From: JAGQOZ01 sp041399205
Lineage (GTDB): Bacteria; Planctomycetota; Planctomycetia; Pirellulales; Pirellulaceae
Length of the DNA: 64,000 nt
Direction: 5' to 3'
Assembly: GCA_041399205.1 (NCBI GenBank)
Contig: JAWKTK010000030.1
Coordinates: 1-64,000, forward strand
Below are positions 1 to 10,016 of this stretch, piece by piece; the first letter of the stretch is position 1, and each line of letters starts with the position of its first letter. The translations under genes and the position numbers were made by a program. The notes under the pieces were generated by a model. That model did no database searches, had not been told where the DNA came from, and saw nothing but the letters and a program-made list of their open reading frames with translations.

Positions 1-761
1 TCGCCATCGCCGTCCCAATCGACCAAGTGCGGCGCGCTATGGTACGAAGGCGACGCAATGGGCAACTTTTCAGGTTGGCCCAAAGCCGGCTGCTTGTCTG
101 AACCGTTGTTGGTGTACAAATAAAAGCTATTGCCGAAGCAACCGGTCACCAGATCTAAGTCACCATCGTTGTCGTAATCGACCGCGTGCTGTTGCGTACA
201 GATGGTTTCAATCTGGTTGTCCGCGCCGCCATTGGCGTCTTCGCCTTTTTCAATGGTCGTGTTCAGCAAAGGCTGGCCTTCTGCATTGGTGAGCGGTTCG
301 GCCGAGTTGAATTTCAGACGATCGATTCCTCGTAGAATTTGGATATGTCCGCCGTCTGCATTTTCCGTCCAGTAACAACCAGACAGAATATCCAAGTGCC
401 CGTCTTGGTCCCAGTCCACAAACTGTGGAGTTGAACTGGTGCATCACCACACGCCGGGGACTTCCAAACGTTCATCGCCTGATGAAAGCCAATCGCCGGA
501 TTCAAAGCGAGGTGATTCTCCGTTGTCCGCAGCGTTTTTGAAAAACTGCATATTGCCTGACCGAAATTGCCCCACCACCAAATCGGCCTTGCCATCTCCG
601 TCTACATCCGCCATCGTGGGACAGGCATAACCTGGACTTTCCACCGTGATCCAATTGTCGCCGGCTTTCAAGCGAACCGGCTCTTCAAACGGCGAATCAT
701 CCGCATGCAATACCGTGCAGCCCACCAGCAGAACAAGCCACGCTGTGATATTCAGCTTCAT
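1..761 (-). CDS. FG-GAP/VCBS repeat protein, 3' end beyond left edge, interrupted by in-frame TGA
   Basis: Secreted calcium-binding-type beta-propeller protein, partial. The N-terminus has a signal-peptide-like stretch (basic start, hydrophobic core WLVLLVGC, then HADD). ATG at 761 is chosen because GGAG lies 6 nt upstream. FG-GAP/VCBS Asp loops are visible: DVDGDGKAD near residue 60, then DWDQDGHLD, DYDNDGDLD and DWDGDGD up to the window edge. An in-frame TGA at 444-446 splits the frame after residue 105 (context EVPGVW-stop-CTSSTPQ). The same frame continues with clear FG-GAP sequence on the far side, so this is a point lesion rather than a true C-terminus. Its substrate and role cannot be told from sequence. 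The 1099-aa secreted protein follows upstream on the same strand. Confidence 0.75.
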
Positions 762-914
762 TCTAGACTCCAAAAGAAAGTGTTAGAAACGTTCGTCCCG
801 CGACAGAACGAAACAAGCCGCCATTCTACCAATGGGCGTCTTGTACTGGCAAATGAACTTTGCCCGGGTATGTTACACCCTGCGGATTCGAGCTCGGAAA
901 CACCGAAAATCATG

Positions 915-3900
915 CTATTTCCGTAGATTCCAGCGGATATAGCTGCGCAGCCCATCGTCTTCAAATTGCATGTTCAGGTGCATCGATTCGATATGCTGCA
1001 ACATGCCGAACGGACGATTGGGATCGAATTCGGGCTGGCGTTGTCGTCGAGGGTTACCGTATTCGGCGCTGCTAAGCTGTTGTTCTCGCCAAATCCACTG
1101 ATCCGTATCCAGCTTGTTCGGTTCGAACCCAAACAATGCAAAGTGCGAATGCAACGCTTGATCCACGTCGGCTTCCAATAGCATCATCGGATACAGTCGC
1201 CCCAATGACGCCATCACCGACTTGCGATTGGCATCGGTCGCTGCAGCAAACAGTCCCGGCAATTGCTTTTGGCAAGCGATCGGATTGGCTTGCAGCATCG
1301 CTCCATTCAATTCCACCGGCAGGGTGCTGACTACTTGGTCACCACTGGTCCATGGAATATTCCGCACCACCATGTAGTTACCAATCACCTCCACGCCATA
1401 GCGCAGCTTGACCGCGCCGAACAAATCTAACGTCCAAACCCATCTGTCTTGATCACCCACTTGATGGAATGACACAGCAAAATCGCGATCTTGGCGACGA
1501 AGCAACAGACCGCTGGTGGCTGCTTGTCGAAAGAATTGCCGAGTCCGTTCGGGCGACTTGGTTTCGACAAAAAAACTGCATGGACGCGTCAATACGGACA
1601 GCGCGACTGGAACCATAAACATTTCGTCTCGAAGCATTCGCGTGTTCCCGCCGAACGCTCCAAACACATCACCACTTCCCATCGCAATGATGGGATCGGC
1701 ATCAAAAATGGCCATATGCACACCCGGACCGAAATCATCCAAAACGGCCGAACTGATGCCGGAATAGCGACTGAAGAATTCGGAAAAGCTCCGTGCCATG
1801 CTCTGCCAAGCTTCTTCGTTCCAATTGGCAGAAACTTGCAGCACGGGCGCTGGTTCGACAACCGGTACCGACAACGGCACGTCGTCATTCGCATGCGCTA
1901 AACCTCGCCGCAGTCCGTTGTAAATGGAATTGTCGATCAGCGGCAGAATAAACGTGGCCAATTCCAATTGATCGCTGCCCACATCGTTCAGGCGTAGCGC
2001 AATTGGGTCGAAGAACTGCCGCCAATACCGCGAGTAATTCTCTTGGTACATCCTGTACGCTTCGGCTTCCATGGGTGTCACCTTTTCCAACGGAACTGCC
2101 GGAAGCGTCTTCATTTTGGGCAGTGTGCCGTAGCGATCGGAGTGCACCAGTCCTAGCTTGTCAATGGAAAGATCGGGCGTCCGCCAGCTATCCGGAATGT
2201 ACTTGTTGCGAACCAACGATTCCATCGAATCCGCTTGATAGCCGTCAAGCTTGGCCAGGATAGCTCGAGCTGTAATCGCTTCCATTTTTGCTTTGGTACG
2301 AATGCGTCGTCGCTGCGCCAGTTTGACATGAGGCCCAACCAAACGCCGAATGAACGGATCCGAGAAATAAGCGTAAAGCCGAGTTTCATCCGAAATATCC
2401 AGCTTGGTCAGCATGTAGCGAAATTCAGCGCTGACACCTAAGCTTCGCCGACCGCCATTCTGCAACAAATCCAGTGACAATTCCAATTCGTTCCGATTGG
2501 TGCTGGCAAACAAATAACCGCTCTGAACAGACAGATGTGCCACATCTCCGTCGGGCGTTCTTATTTCTATTGCATTGGCGCCGTTCGCCTTCGCTCCTAA
2601 CAAACTCAGCAGACCGGTTAGCAACCGAGGTTGTTGGACTTTGGCAATTACGGTCACGTCTGTGCCGTCAATGAAGTAGAGGTCAGGCGAGAACATCGCC
2701 ATTTCTTCAACTAAGCCAGATTCCAGTACCTTCTCCAACCAAGCTCGATTCATACCCAGCCGATCCAGGTATCGCTGTTGTAAGTGATAGTTCAAGCTGT
2801 TGCCAGAAAGCGCCATTCCGGTACTGGCAATAAATTCGGCACCTGTATCCAAGAATGGCAGCAGGGCGTCGGGCTGGGCAACGTACACTAGAAAGCGATC
2901 ATGCGGTACCAGCTTGGCAATTTCCAGCGAACCGCCGGGTTGTCCTTTCAACATCTGATCAAACGGGTGCGATTTAACTTCCACGCCTTTGATCGAATCA
3001 ATATCTACGGAATCTGCTTCATTACTTTCGGTCGCCACCACATTCTGCAATTGCAGTGTTTCTTCAATGGCAGCTCGTCCACCCAGAATCGCAAACGACG
3101 AAGCGACTTGCCCGCGGTTATTGCGATTGGCTTCGTCTTGGTCGTTTAAATCGTCTGTAACGCCCCACGATGCCAACATGCTGTCCGGCGCTGCAATTGC
3201 GTAATTCTGCCAAGCGAACCGTCGAGCGTTCATGAGCGATGTTCGCACATCGTCTAAGACCTGTTTCGAATCTAACGCCCATCGCAGCGACTTTTCTTCT
3301 TGCGTGATCGAATTTCGCAAGGTCAGTTCCAACGGCCGTTGAACCGGCTGCTGGGCGGTCAGCGTCAACGTATATTCGTTTTGCTGACTCTGGTGGCGTT
3401 GTTCAATGTCAGCTTGACGGACAATGGAAACAACCTTGGCGTTGTGCCGTTCCAGCAGCTGAGCATCAATGTCTGTGCGTTCACAGTTCCCGTCGGTGTA
3501 CAGCACCCAGTGTTTGCCGTCGTCAATAAATGGACGTAGTTCAAACGCCAGCACCGTGCGGTCTTCTTGTTTGACGAAAGTGCGAAACTTAGGCGTGCCT
3601 TCCGGTGGATTGTTGACCGCAATTGGCTCTTTGGTAAACACGAACTTGGCACTGGGCACCAGAAAAACGAACGGCCCGTCTATTGCGTGGTCCACAATCT
3701 GGTCCAATTGCTCCATTTGCCACGGCTTGGAATCCCAGCGTTCGGCGATGTATTCCCAACGATTGTCGTCGCGAATATCCACGATTGCTTCAGGGCCTTG
3801 ACCATCGTGCTTCAACGCAAACTCTTTGCACGCTTCGTATCCCATCTGCACTTGCCAACGGCCACTGTTGATGTTGCGTTCCTCTACAACTCGATACATG

Positions 3901-4196
3901 CGGCTGCCTAAGTTTTGCAGCAGAGAAAGATCTTGCGGCACCAAATAGCATTCTTGAACACCCGTCTCTTCCGGCACAATCACTTCCCAAAGTCCGTCAC
4001 TGGGAAGTGTTAACTGGCCCTGATAGACGTGCAGCGGCAAATCTCCTTGGGTCGCATAGCGAGTGTCATCAGCGCTGACACTGACAACCTCTTGGCATTC
4101 GGCCAGATTCGCCACAAACGCCGTCGCGCAGGCCGCCATCGCCCACCAGCGACGCCCATTCAGTCGAACCTTGTTTTCGAAACGTGAGATATACAT
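915..4196 (-). CDS. Large secreted protein of unknown function
   Basis: About 1093 residues. ATG at 4196 is preferred over an upstream in-frame start because a strong AAGGAG-type ribosome site lies just upstream. An N-terminal basic region followed by a hydrophobic stretch (WWAMAACATAFVANLAEC) predicts export, probably by a signal peptide. I recognise no catalytic motif. The middle holds a repeated theme of hydrophobic strand segments (for example LVPHDRFLVYVAQPDALLPF, then FIDGTDVTVIAKV and GYLFASTNRNELELSLDLL) resembling large planctomycete-specific secreted proteins. The reading frame is intact over 3.3 kb. The repeat array at 4246-4934 lies immediately upstream of its start, so the promoter must lie in or beyond those repeats. 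It could be a conserved hypothetical of Pirellulales, but this cannot be confirmed here. Confidence 0.8.
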   Translation of the reverse strand: MYISRFENKVRLNGRRWWAMAACATAFVANLAECQEVVSVSADDTRYATQGDLPLHVYQGQLTLPSDGLWEVIVPEETGVQECYLVPQDLSLLQNLGSRMYRVVEERNINSGRWQVQMGYEACKEFALKHDGQGPEAIVDIRDDNRWEYIAERWDSKPWQMEQLDQIVDHAIDGPFVFLVPSAKFVFTKEPIAVNNPPEGTPKFRTFVKQEDRTVLAFELRPFIDDGKHWVLYTDGNCERTDIDAQLLERHNAKVVSIVRQADIEQRHQSQQNEYTLTLTAQQPVQRPLELTLRNSITQEEKSLRWALDSKQVLDDVRTSLMNARRFAWQNYAIAAPDSMLASWGVTDDLNDQDEANRNNRGQVASSFAILGGRAAIEETLQLQNVVATESNEADSVDIDSIKGVEVKSHPFDQMLKGQPGGSLEIAKLVPHDRFLVYVAQPDALLPFLDTGAEFIASTGMALSGNSLNYHLQQRYLDRLGMNRAWLEKVLESGLVEEMAMFSPDLYFIDGTDVTVIAKVQQPRLLTGLLSLLGAKANGANAIEIRTPDGDVAHLSVQSGYLFASTNRNELELSLDLLQNGGRRSLGVSAEFRYMLTKLDISDETRLYAYFSDPFIRRLVGPHVKLAQRRRIRTKAKMEAITARAILAKLDGYQADSMESLVRNKYIPDSWRTPDLSIDKLGLVHSDRYGTLPKMKTLPAVPLEKVTPMEAEAYRMYQENYSRYWRQFFDPIALRLNDVGSDQLELATFILPLIDNSIYNGLRRGLAHANDDVPLSVPVVEPAPVLQVSANWNEEAWQSMARSFSEFFSRYSGISSAVLDDFGPGVHMAIFDADPIIAMGSGDVFGAFGGNTRMLRDEMFMVPVALSVLTRPCSFFVETKSPERTRQFFRQAATSGLLLRRQDRDFAVSFHQVGDQDRWVWTLDLFGAVKLRYGVEVIGNYMVVRNIPWTSGDQVVSTLPVELNGAMLQANPIACQKQLPGLFAAATDANRKSVMASLGRLYPMMLLEADVDQALHSHFALFGFEPNKLDTDQWIWREQQLSSAEYGNPRRQRQPEFDPNRPFGMLQHIESMHLNMQFEDDGLRSYIRWNLRK

Positions 4197-4245
4197 GATT
4201 TCTCTCCTTCTCATTTAGTTCAGCCGGCGTGCAAACCCAGCGTGA

Positions 4246-4934
4246 GTGTGTGCGAATCAAGCGGGCGAACTTGCTAAATTGGATTACCAGACGATTCGCT
4301 GGTGAATGGGATTCGTCACCTCACATCCATTACGAGGAACGCTTCAAGCAAACGGGATTCGTCACCTCAGCGACGACCGGCAAGATTCAGGAAAATGGGA
4401 TTCGTCACCTCATCCATTACGAGGAACGCTTCAAGGAAATGGGATTCGTCACCTCAACGACGACCGGTAAAGATTCAGGAAAACGGGATTCGTCACCTCT
4501 TCCATTACGAGGAACACTTCAAGCAAACGGGATTCGTCACCTCAATGACGACCGGTAAAGATTCAGGAAAACAGGATTCGTCACCTCTTCCATTACGAAG
4601 GAACGCTTCAAGTAAACGGGATTCGTCACCTCAACGACGACCGGTAAAGATTCAGAAAAACGGGTGTGTGCGAATCAAGCGGGCGAACTTGCTAAATTGG
4701 ATTACCAGACGATTCGCTGGTGAATGGGATTCGTCACCTCATCCATTACGAGGAACGCTTCAAGCAAACGGGATTCGTCACCTCAACGACGACCGGCAAA
4801 GATTCAGGAAAATGGGATTCGTCACCTCATCCATTACGAGGAACGCTTCAAGGAAATGGGATTCGTCACCTCAACGACGACCGGTAAAGATTCAGGAAAA
4901 CGGGATTCGTCACCTCTTCCATTACGAGGAACGC
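4246..4934. repeat. Tandem array of about 44-bp direct repeats with GGGATTCGTCACCTC core
   Basis: About thirteen copies of the 15-base core GGGATTCGTCACCTC (some with 1-2 changes) occur at 43-46 bp spacing: near 4308, 4354, 4397, 4441, 4485, 4529, 4572, 4618, 4726, 4770, 4814, 4857 and 4902. Two alternating follow-on sequences are seen: type A (CCATTACGAGGAACGCTTCA) and type B (CGACGACCGGTAAAGATTCA), so the true unit is an A-B dimer of about 88 bp. A non-core leader of about 62 bp (GTGTGTGCGAATCAAGCGGG onward) occurs at 4246 and again at 4664. This shows a 418-bp higher-order duplication, the second copy shorter. The array lies between the start of the 915-4196 gene and the end of the 5113 gene. 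Spacers are repeated, so it is not a CRISPR. Confidence 0.9.
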
Positions 4935-5112
4935 ATCCGGTGCCGCTCGCCGAAACAGCGAGATTACGAATCATTACGTTTTTTTTTGCAAAGCTAGGTG
5001 TTGTCCAATAAGTACGAGCCCATTGTTGGCAGTCCTTTACGCAAAAAACATGAAGAACGTTTGGCGACTACAGGTGAGTTGCTGGTAGTACCATCTATGC
5101 GGTGCAGATGTT

Positions 5113-5703
5113 TCACCATTTTCGCAAATTCACTGCTTCGACAATACTCAATTCTTGTGCCGCAACCGGAAAAAAGGTGTCGACAAAGCCATCGCGAGCC
5201 CATTCGCGCCAAGGTTCGTCCGGCGCGGTGGTCGATTTCAGCAGAACTAAGTTCGCGTGCAATGTTTCTGCCAAACGAGCAGCGATGGAGTCGCTGGTGA
5301 CGGACCAATCGCAAGGCAACGGCCCATTCGAGTGTGCGGCATCGTCACTCTGCAAAAAGTGTGCACATTGAAAAAAGACAATTGTGCTTGGCGCATTCAG
5401 ACGCAATCGTGCGGCGGGCAATTGCGATTCAAGAGTACATGTGTGACGAAGTTGGCCACGAATTCGTTCGAACAGCGTTTGCGTATGCCGATCCATCGTG
5501 TAGATCGCTTCCCAATGAGCGGCGACGTCGTCCATAGTGCCTTGCTGGCATTCTGTTCGCAGCGAATCGACCGACTGTCCACCGCCCACAATCACCAAAG
5601 AATTCACTGCTTGGCGAGTACCGAACCAGCGTTCTAAGGCGAAGTCTAATTCGTCCCAGTTCAACAGGCTGCCGCCGATTTTGACTACTTGCACCGCTGT
5701 CAT
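5113..5703 (-). CDS. Amino acid kinase family protein, MfnE-like
   Basis: About 196 residues. The N-terminus has the amino-acid-kinase phosphate loop VVKIGGSLL, followed by VIVGGGQSVDSLR, as in aspartokinase/uridylate-kinase-fold enzymes. Start ATG 5703 overlaps the stop of the preceding gene in an ATGA arrangement, implying translational coupling; an upstream in-frame extension is therefore rejected. Short members of this fold occur in C1-cofactor clusters. MfnE phosphorylates the aminomethylfuran alcohol during methanofuran synthesis, and neighbours resembling MfnF and MfnD support that role. Assignment is by family plus context; the substrate is inferred. Last gene of the minus-strand operon running from 9841. 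Confidence 0.7.
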   Translation of the reverse strand: MTAVQVVKIGGSLLNWDELDFALERWFGTRQAVNSLVIVGGGQSVDSLRTECQQGTMDDVAAHWEAIYTMDRHTQTLFERIRGQLRHTCTLESQLPAARLRLNAPSTIVFFQCAHFLQSDDAAHSNGPLPCDWSVTSDSIAARLAETLHANLVLLKSTTAPDEPWREWARDGFVDTFFPVAAQELSIVEAVNLRKW

Positions 5704-6713
5704 GCGCCGGCCATTTCTTGTGCGATGACGGCCAAAGCGTGAGCGGTGCTGCAACGTGCCACGGTTCTTCCCAATTGCATGCGGAGGCTGATGAGAACGC
5801 ATTCGATGCCCAGCTGTTCTAGGGCGCGTCGAGCGAGAAATTCGCCGTGGCCGGAAAGAACAATGGACCGCGGCGCGTCGTTGGTTCGCGATAAAACTCG
5901 TTCGATAGCTGAAGCCAAATGTTCCGCTTGCGCTTCCGCAATCGCTTGCGAAATGGCAATCGCGTCGCGGTGATTGAAATCGTCTGCATCGGCACAGATA
6001 GATCGAGCCAACCGATTTCTGGCATAGACTTTGGTGGCCGGCCGGCCATCGGCGGAATAATAGTTAGCCGAGTCTTCGCTCAAGTCTCCCAGAATCACAT
6101 AGGCGTCTTGAGTCGTTGCGAAATATTCATGCGCCAGCGGGCACATGCGGTCGCGATAAGGAACTTCGCGAGCAACAGCGCACAACGGCGAACGTTCCAC
6201 GCCAGTGTAAACCATTTCTCCGCTCATTAATCGCTGCGTATCAGTCGCCCCTTTGTGCAGCGGCAATCCGTCGCGAAATAACACCACGTCACAAGTGGTC
6301 GAACCGACATCCAGCAGCAGCGCGGTACCAAGTTCCATGTATCGCCCGACGAATCGAGCCAGCGCGTGCCAATTGGAAGCCGCGGCTTCCGTATAGCGAC
6401 GCCTAGCGACGGGCGGTGCCACTAACGCTCCGTCCTTCAAGTAGACACGAACATGCCGTCCATCCGCCGCGCGTTCAAACGCGTCCAGAATCGCCACCAC
6501 ACCTTCTTGCTTGGTTTCAAAACAGTCAGCCAATTCGCCGGTCATAGTCGCAACCAAATGATCACTTTCCGGAGATTCGGAAATAATCTTTCGCAATTCA
6601 TGCTCTAAGGACTTCGACTTTCGCCACAATGCGAATGGATACGATGCGGCGAAACCTTGCCCGTCCGCCACCTTGATGTTCGCTCCGCCAATGTCCAAAC
6701 CTAGCCAATTCAT
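5700..6713 (-). CDS. Hydantoinase-fold H4MPT-linked C1 pathway protein (TIGR03123/MfnF-like)
   Basis: About 337 residues. It resembles the family described as H4MPT-linked C1 transfer pathway protein, which includes MfnF, the enzyme joining the aminomethylfuran unit to glutamyl-tyramine in methanofuran synthesis. Visible ASKHA/hydantoinase signatures are GLDIGGANIK at the N-terminus (first phosphate loop), LLLDVGSTTCDVV near residue 135 (second nucleotide loop) and IVLSGHGEFL near residue 290. ATG 6713 is used; a GTG six bases upstream directly follows the stop of the ATP-grasp gene and is an alternative. It overlaps the kinase gene downstream by ATGA. Gene order ligase-synthase-kinase matches a cofactor pathway. 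No methanofuran-dependent enzymes are in the window. Confidence 0.75.
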   Translation of the reverse strand: MNWLGLDIGGANIKVADGQGFAASYPFALWRKSKSLEHELRKIISESPESDHLVATMTGELADCFETKQEGVVAILDAFERAADGRHVRVYLKDGALVAPPVARRRYTEAAASNWHALARFVGRYMELGTALLLDVGSTTCDVVLFRDGLPLHKGATDTQRLMSGEMVYTGVERSPLCAVAREVPYRDRMCPLAHEYFATTQDAYVILGDLSEDSANYYSADGRPATKVYARNRLARSICADADDFNHRDAIAISQAIAEAQAEHLASAIERVLSRTNDAPRSIVLSGHGEFLARRALEQLGIECVLISLRMQLGRTVARCSTAHALAVIAQEMAGA

Positions 6714-6719
6714 GGTCAC

Positions 6720-7736
6720 TCATTCATCCCATTGCGTTTTGTCAGCCACTCGGAAGCGTCCGTCGTTGGCGTTCCATGAGCCCGAAACTGTTAGTCCTTC
6801 TGCGATTTTCCACATGGCCCACGCCAGATTGATTGTACTCAGCTGCCGCAGCCCCACATAGGAAGTTGTCAACCGAGGATTCACTTCGACAACATAATCA
6901 TCGTCCGCCGTTGCACCAAGTAACAAATCAACCCCAACATAGCCGGTCGCTGGCGGCAGGGCGTCCAACGCTTGGCTGGCTAAACGATGGGCTCGATCAG
7001 TCAGCTCGTCTTCTTCGATTTTGGAGCCACCCAAATATTCAAACGACTTGCCGTCGATCGATTGCCACATGGCAGGCAGGGCCAGTCGTTGGTTCGGTCC
7101 ACACAAGAACGATACGCTCGCCGGCCGACCTGGCAACCACGGCTGGATAATTTCGTTGTCGCCGACTGATGGCTGATGTGTCCACGTTTCAAACGGAATG
7201 ACCGACATGGCTTGCGAACCAGCACCCCAGCGAAGTTTTTGCACGATTGTTTGGAAGCCGCAAACCACCGATAAATCGATCTTATTGCCCAGCGACGTTG
7301 GTGGCGTGGGGATCCCTGCTTGCTGAAACGTTTGAAATGACAACCATTTGTCCGCCGTGATGCGCACGAATTCGCCCAGGGGATTCAGCGCGAATTTGTT
7401 CGGCGGAATGCGTTGGACGATCGATTCAAGAATTCGATCCAGTTCGGGCGCAATCACCATTACGACGTCGGCTTCGCGCAGCGAACGATCCAGAAGTCGA
7501 TCGTGATCGGCCATTGAATGCACATGGCTTACATTCAACGAAGGCGGTAAGCGTTTGCAATCGAGGCGTTGATCCCACATTCCAGTGATGCGAAGGTGCG
7601 GAATTCGAGCGAAATCGTCAGTGATGGCGCGCAGCATCAAGAGGCCTTCACTGACTAGGGAACTCTCAGGTTCGCCCCAGTCGGGCTTGGTCCACAGCCC
7701 GCCGCTTGTCATGAATTCGTACAAGAAGATTTCCAC
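6720..7736 (-). CDS. ATP-grasp ligase, MfnD-like (putative tyramine-glutamate ligase type)
   Basis: 338 residues. It begins MEIFLYEFMTSGG, the N-terminal pattern of the archaeal/planctomycete ATP-grasp family containing MfnD. ATP-grasp features include the lysine strand TIVQKLRWGAGSQAM near residue 170, the EIIQPWLPG segment near 200 and the metal-binding end of the fold DYVVEVNPRLTTSYVGL near residue 285 (E-x-N-P-R). The next gene follows immediately after its stop. Upstream, the membrane-protein gene ends 13 nt before its start, so all four appear co-transcribed. Known family members ligate an amine to a carboxylate with ATP; ligation of glutamate to tyramine for a methanofuran-like cofactor is inferred from the neighbours. 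Confidence 0.7.
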   Translation of the reverse strand: MEIFLYEFMTSGGLWTKPDWGEPESSLVSEGLLMLRAITDDFARIPHLRITGMWDQRLDCKRLPPSLNVSHVHSMADHDRLLDRSLREADVVMVIAPELDRILESIVQRIPPNKFALNPLGEFVRITADKWLSFQTFQQAGIPTPPTSLGNKIDLSVVCGFQTIVQKLRWGAGSQAMSVIPFETWTHQPSVGDNEIIQPWLPGRPASVSFLCGPNQRLALPAMWQSIDGKSFEYLGGSKIEEDELTDRAHRLASQALDALPPATGYVGVDLLLGATADDDYVVEVNPRLTTSYVGLRQLSTINLAWAMWKIAEGLTVSGSWNANDGRFRVADKTQWDE

Positions 7737-7749
7737 CGACGGTCGCTCG

Positions 7750-9841
7750 CTAACGATGCGGATTTCCCTTCAACAATGGAGCTCGTTTCCAATCTGCGTT
7801 GGGGCCCCAGCGAATATTGATACCTCGCTTGCCCGTATGCGCGTCGCCGTAGATGGACCGAGTGGCCTTCCATTGGGCCCACGGTACGCAAACGGCACAG
7901 GCAACCAAGAACGCAAACGCCGTTGAAAGCCGAATTGGTTTGCGTCCTTCTTCCGCGGGAATCGTCCAGTTGTCAGTGGACAAAATCAAGACTAAGACAG
8001 ACAACAGGATTGCGTTCAAGTAAACGGTTCCTTCAGTGATCAACCGTCCTGAATTAAATCCGGGTAGTGCTCGAGCAAAATTGCCGACAATAAACGCCCA
8101 CAATAAAATCAGCAGGCAGCGTTGTCCCGCGATCATTTTCTCCACCGTAAAAAAGCGAATTCGCCATTTGGCATGTATCCACGCCAACGCGCCCAGGCCC
8201 AACAGCATGGCGGCTAGGCAAACGTAAAACCAAGTGGTTAAAGCGAGTTCGTATTCTATAAACGGAACGGCCATTTTTTGCGGCATGCTGCCGCTGTCCG
8301 TCCACGCGCGCAAATTCTTGATCATATTGACGGCAATCAAGACGGGCAGAAACATGAAAAAGCAAAACAGGTGCTGCCAACCCAAGCGGTCGTCCAAATC
8401 GTAGCGTTCTGGGACACGAGTGGCCAGCAAGCCCAACGCCACGGCGATGCCGATTCCGTTGATGAAGCCGTAAGATTGCTCTAGAACGCTATGCCAGTTC
8501 TGACGATGCCACGCAGCCCATGCAGCGTGTTCGTCCGAAAGGCGATGCGAAGTGCGGAACTTGCATCTTTTGGCCACCGTTCCAACGATCGGGCTGCCAA
8601 AGCGTTTCCTGCCACGCGGTCCATTCGGCTTGAAACGCCGGATCGAGCGAAGCATGCGGATTCCCCAGCGATTCCAGCGAAGACTCCAGAAACGCCGCTC
8701 CGCTAAAGCCAATGCCACCGATTGCACCACAGACTAAAGACGCCATGACAATCGCTTTGAAATGGGTTCGCATCAGGTAGATAACGGCCGCGACATACAC
8801 GCCCAGAATTCCCGCCCAGTTGTCACCTCGCGGAGGCGTCATTCGCAGGCCGCCCCAATTCGCCAAGAATAGACTGCCCAGCACCGGGAGCAGCAGGAAT
8901 GCAACGAACCAACCAACGGCCATGTAGAAGAACAGTTTCAGCGCATCGTTTGGTTTGTATTCGACGACAAAGTACATGATCAAGCCGAATGCCGCACCGG
9001 CCATCAAAAAGAGTCGATCCGCCGAATAAAACCATTGTTGCGAATGGGCAAAGTGCAAAAACAGCGGAGGCCAATTGGTGACAGCCAATTCGTCTGGGCG
9101 AAAACGATCTTCATACAAACCCTGATGCTGAACCAACGCGGCGTAGATGGATTCGAATCCCATCGTCAATGCAATGGCAAAGCCAATCAGAAAGACCCCG
9201 GCCGCGGAAACAGCCATATACATCGGCAGTCGATATGCTCGTTGCCAACCATTCCGGATGACGGCGGCCAAGACAATGCAGCCCAGCACGGTGATGACTT
9301 CCACCCAATCACTGTCCAGCCAATACAACGCCAATTCTTGCCGGTGATCGGGCGATGGCATGCCGTCTGATTCGACCCAGCTTTGCACCATGGCCGAGAA
9401 AGGATCGAGCCCCCAATACAAAATAAACCAGCCGATGATCGGCGGAACCAATGCCGTGGTAAAGTCACGCAATTGCCGTTCGTCCACCGACGCAGGGATC
9501 GCCGTCGCGCCGCCTCCAAACGCTGCCCACAAGAATCCCACCAAGAACAAACTGGTGTAGCCGTACAATTGCGTCGCCGAATGCCCGCTGTGCGTATAGC
9601 CGATGAGGATCATATAGCTGATGGAACCGCCAAACGCCCAGCCCAGCATTCCCCACAGCCCAAAATATGGATACCGTTCTATCCAGTCTCGACGTCCCGA
9701 GACCAAGCAGGCCGTCAAAGCGGCAATGGCACCGGGAAACATGGCACCCGTTTCATGCCCATAGTTGCCTCGGATCCCCCACCCAATTGAAAGAGCAATG
9801 GCGACGGCCAAAAACGGTAGAGGACGAAAGAGTCGAGTCAT
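7750..9841 (-). CDS. Polytopic membrane protein of unknown function, one frameshift
   Basis: Reconstructed as about 695 residues with many hydrophobic helices (for example FLAVAIALSIGWGIRG at the N-terminus, AGVFLIGFAIALTMGF, LFLMAGAAFGLIMYFVV, FFYMAVGWFVAFLLLPVLG; after the shift GIGIAVALGLLATR, LALTTWFYVCLAAMLLGLG, LNAILLSVLVLIL). The first 440 residues lie in one frame from 9841 and the last 250 in another ending at 7750. The switch falls at about 8540-8600, where LSDEHAAWAAW continues the sequence after WNGGQKMQ. Both halves are clearly membrane-protein coding, so a single-base indel is likely. I recognise no transport motif. It heads the operon with three methanofuran-type genes; a link to that cofactor is only contextual. 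Confidence 0.7.
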
Positions 9842-9944
9842 CAGTGCGTCAGTTCCATGAACGATGTTTGCGAACCAGAATCCGGTCGCTCATCATACCA
9901 CTGATGCCAAATTGTCGTAACGGCGAAGAAAACGGCGGTTAACG

Positions 9945-9982
9945 AAAAAAGCCGAGCTTCACCGTATTGGGAAGCTCGGCCT
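9945..9982 (-). terminator. Rho-independent terminator of the LamG PEP-CTERM gene
   Basis: A perfect 10-bp stem (GCCGAGCTTC / GAAGCTCGGC) with a 10-nt loop at 9951-9980 is followed on the minus strand by a run of six T. It lies 35 bp past the stop of the 10017-12140 gene and upstream of the 9841 operon, so it insulates the two units. Confidence 0.85.
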
Positions 9983-10016
9983 AAAGCGTTTTCTACGATC
10001 AAAAGGTTGATTCGGA

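Noticed and set aside
444..446. Selenocysteine codon
   Set aside because: No selenocysteine machinery or recognisable SECIS hairpin was noticed, and FG-GAP proteins are not known selenoproteins.
4302..4997. A 231-codon open frame across the repeat array
   Set aside because: The repeat period (about 44 bp) is not a multiple of three, so the same repeat is read in rotating frames (GIRHL, GFVTS, DSSP). The openness follows from the repeat composition, not selection for a protein.
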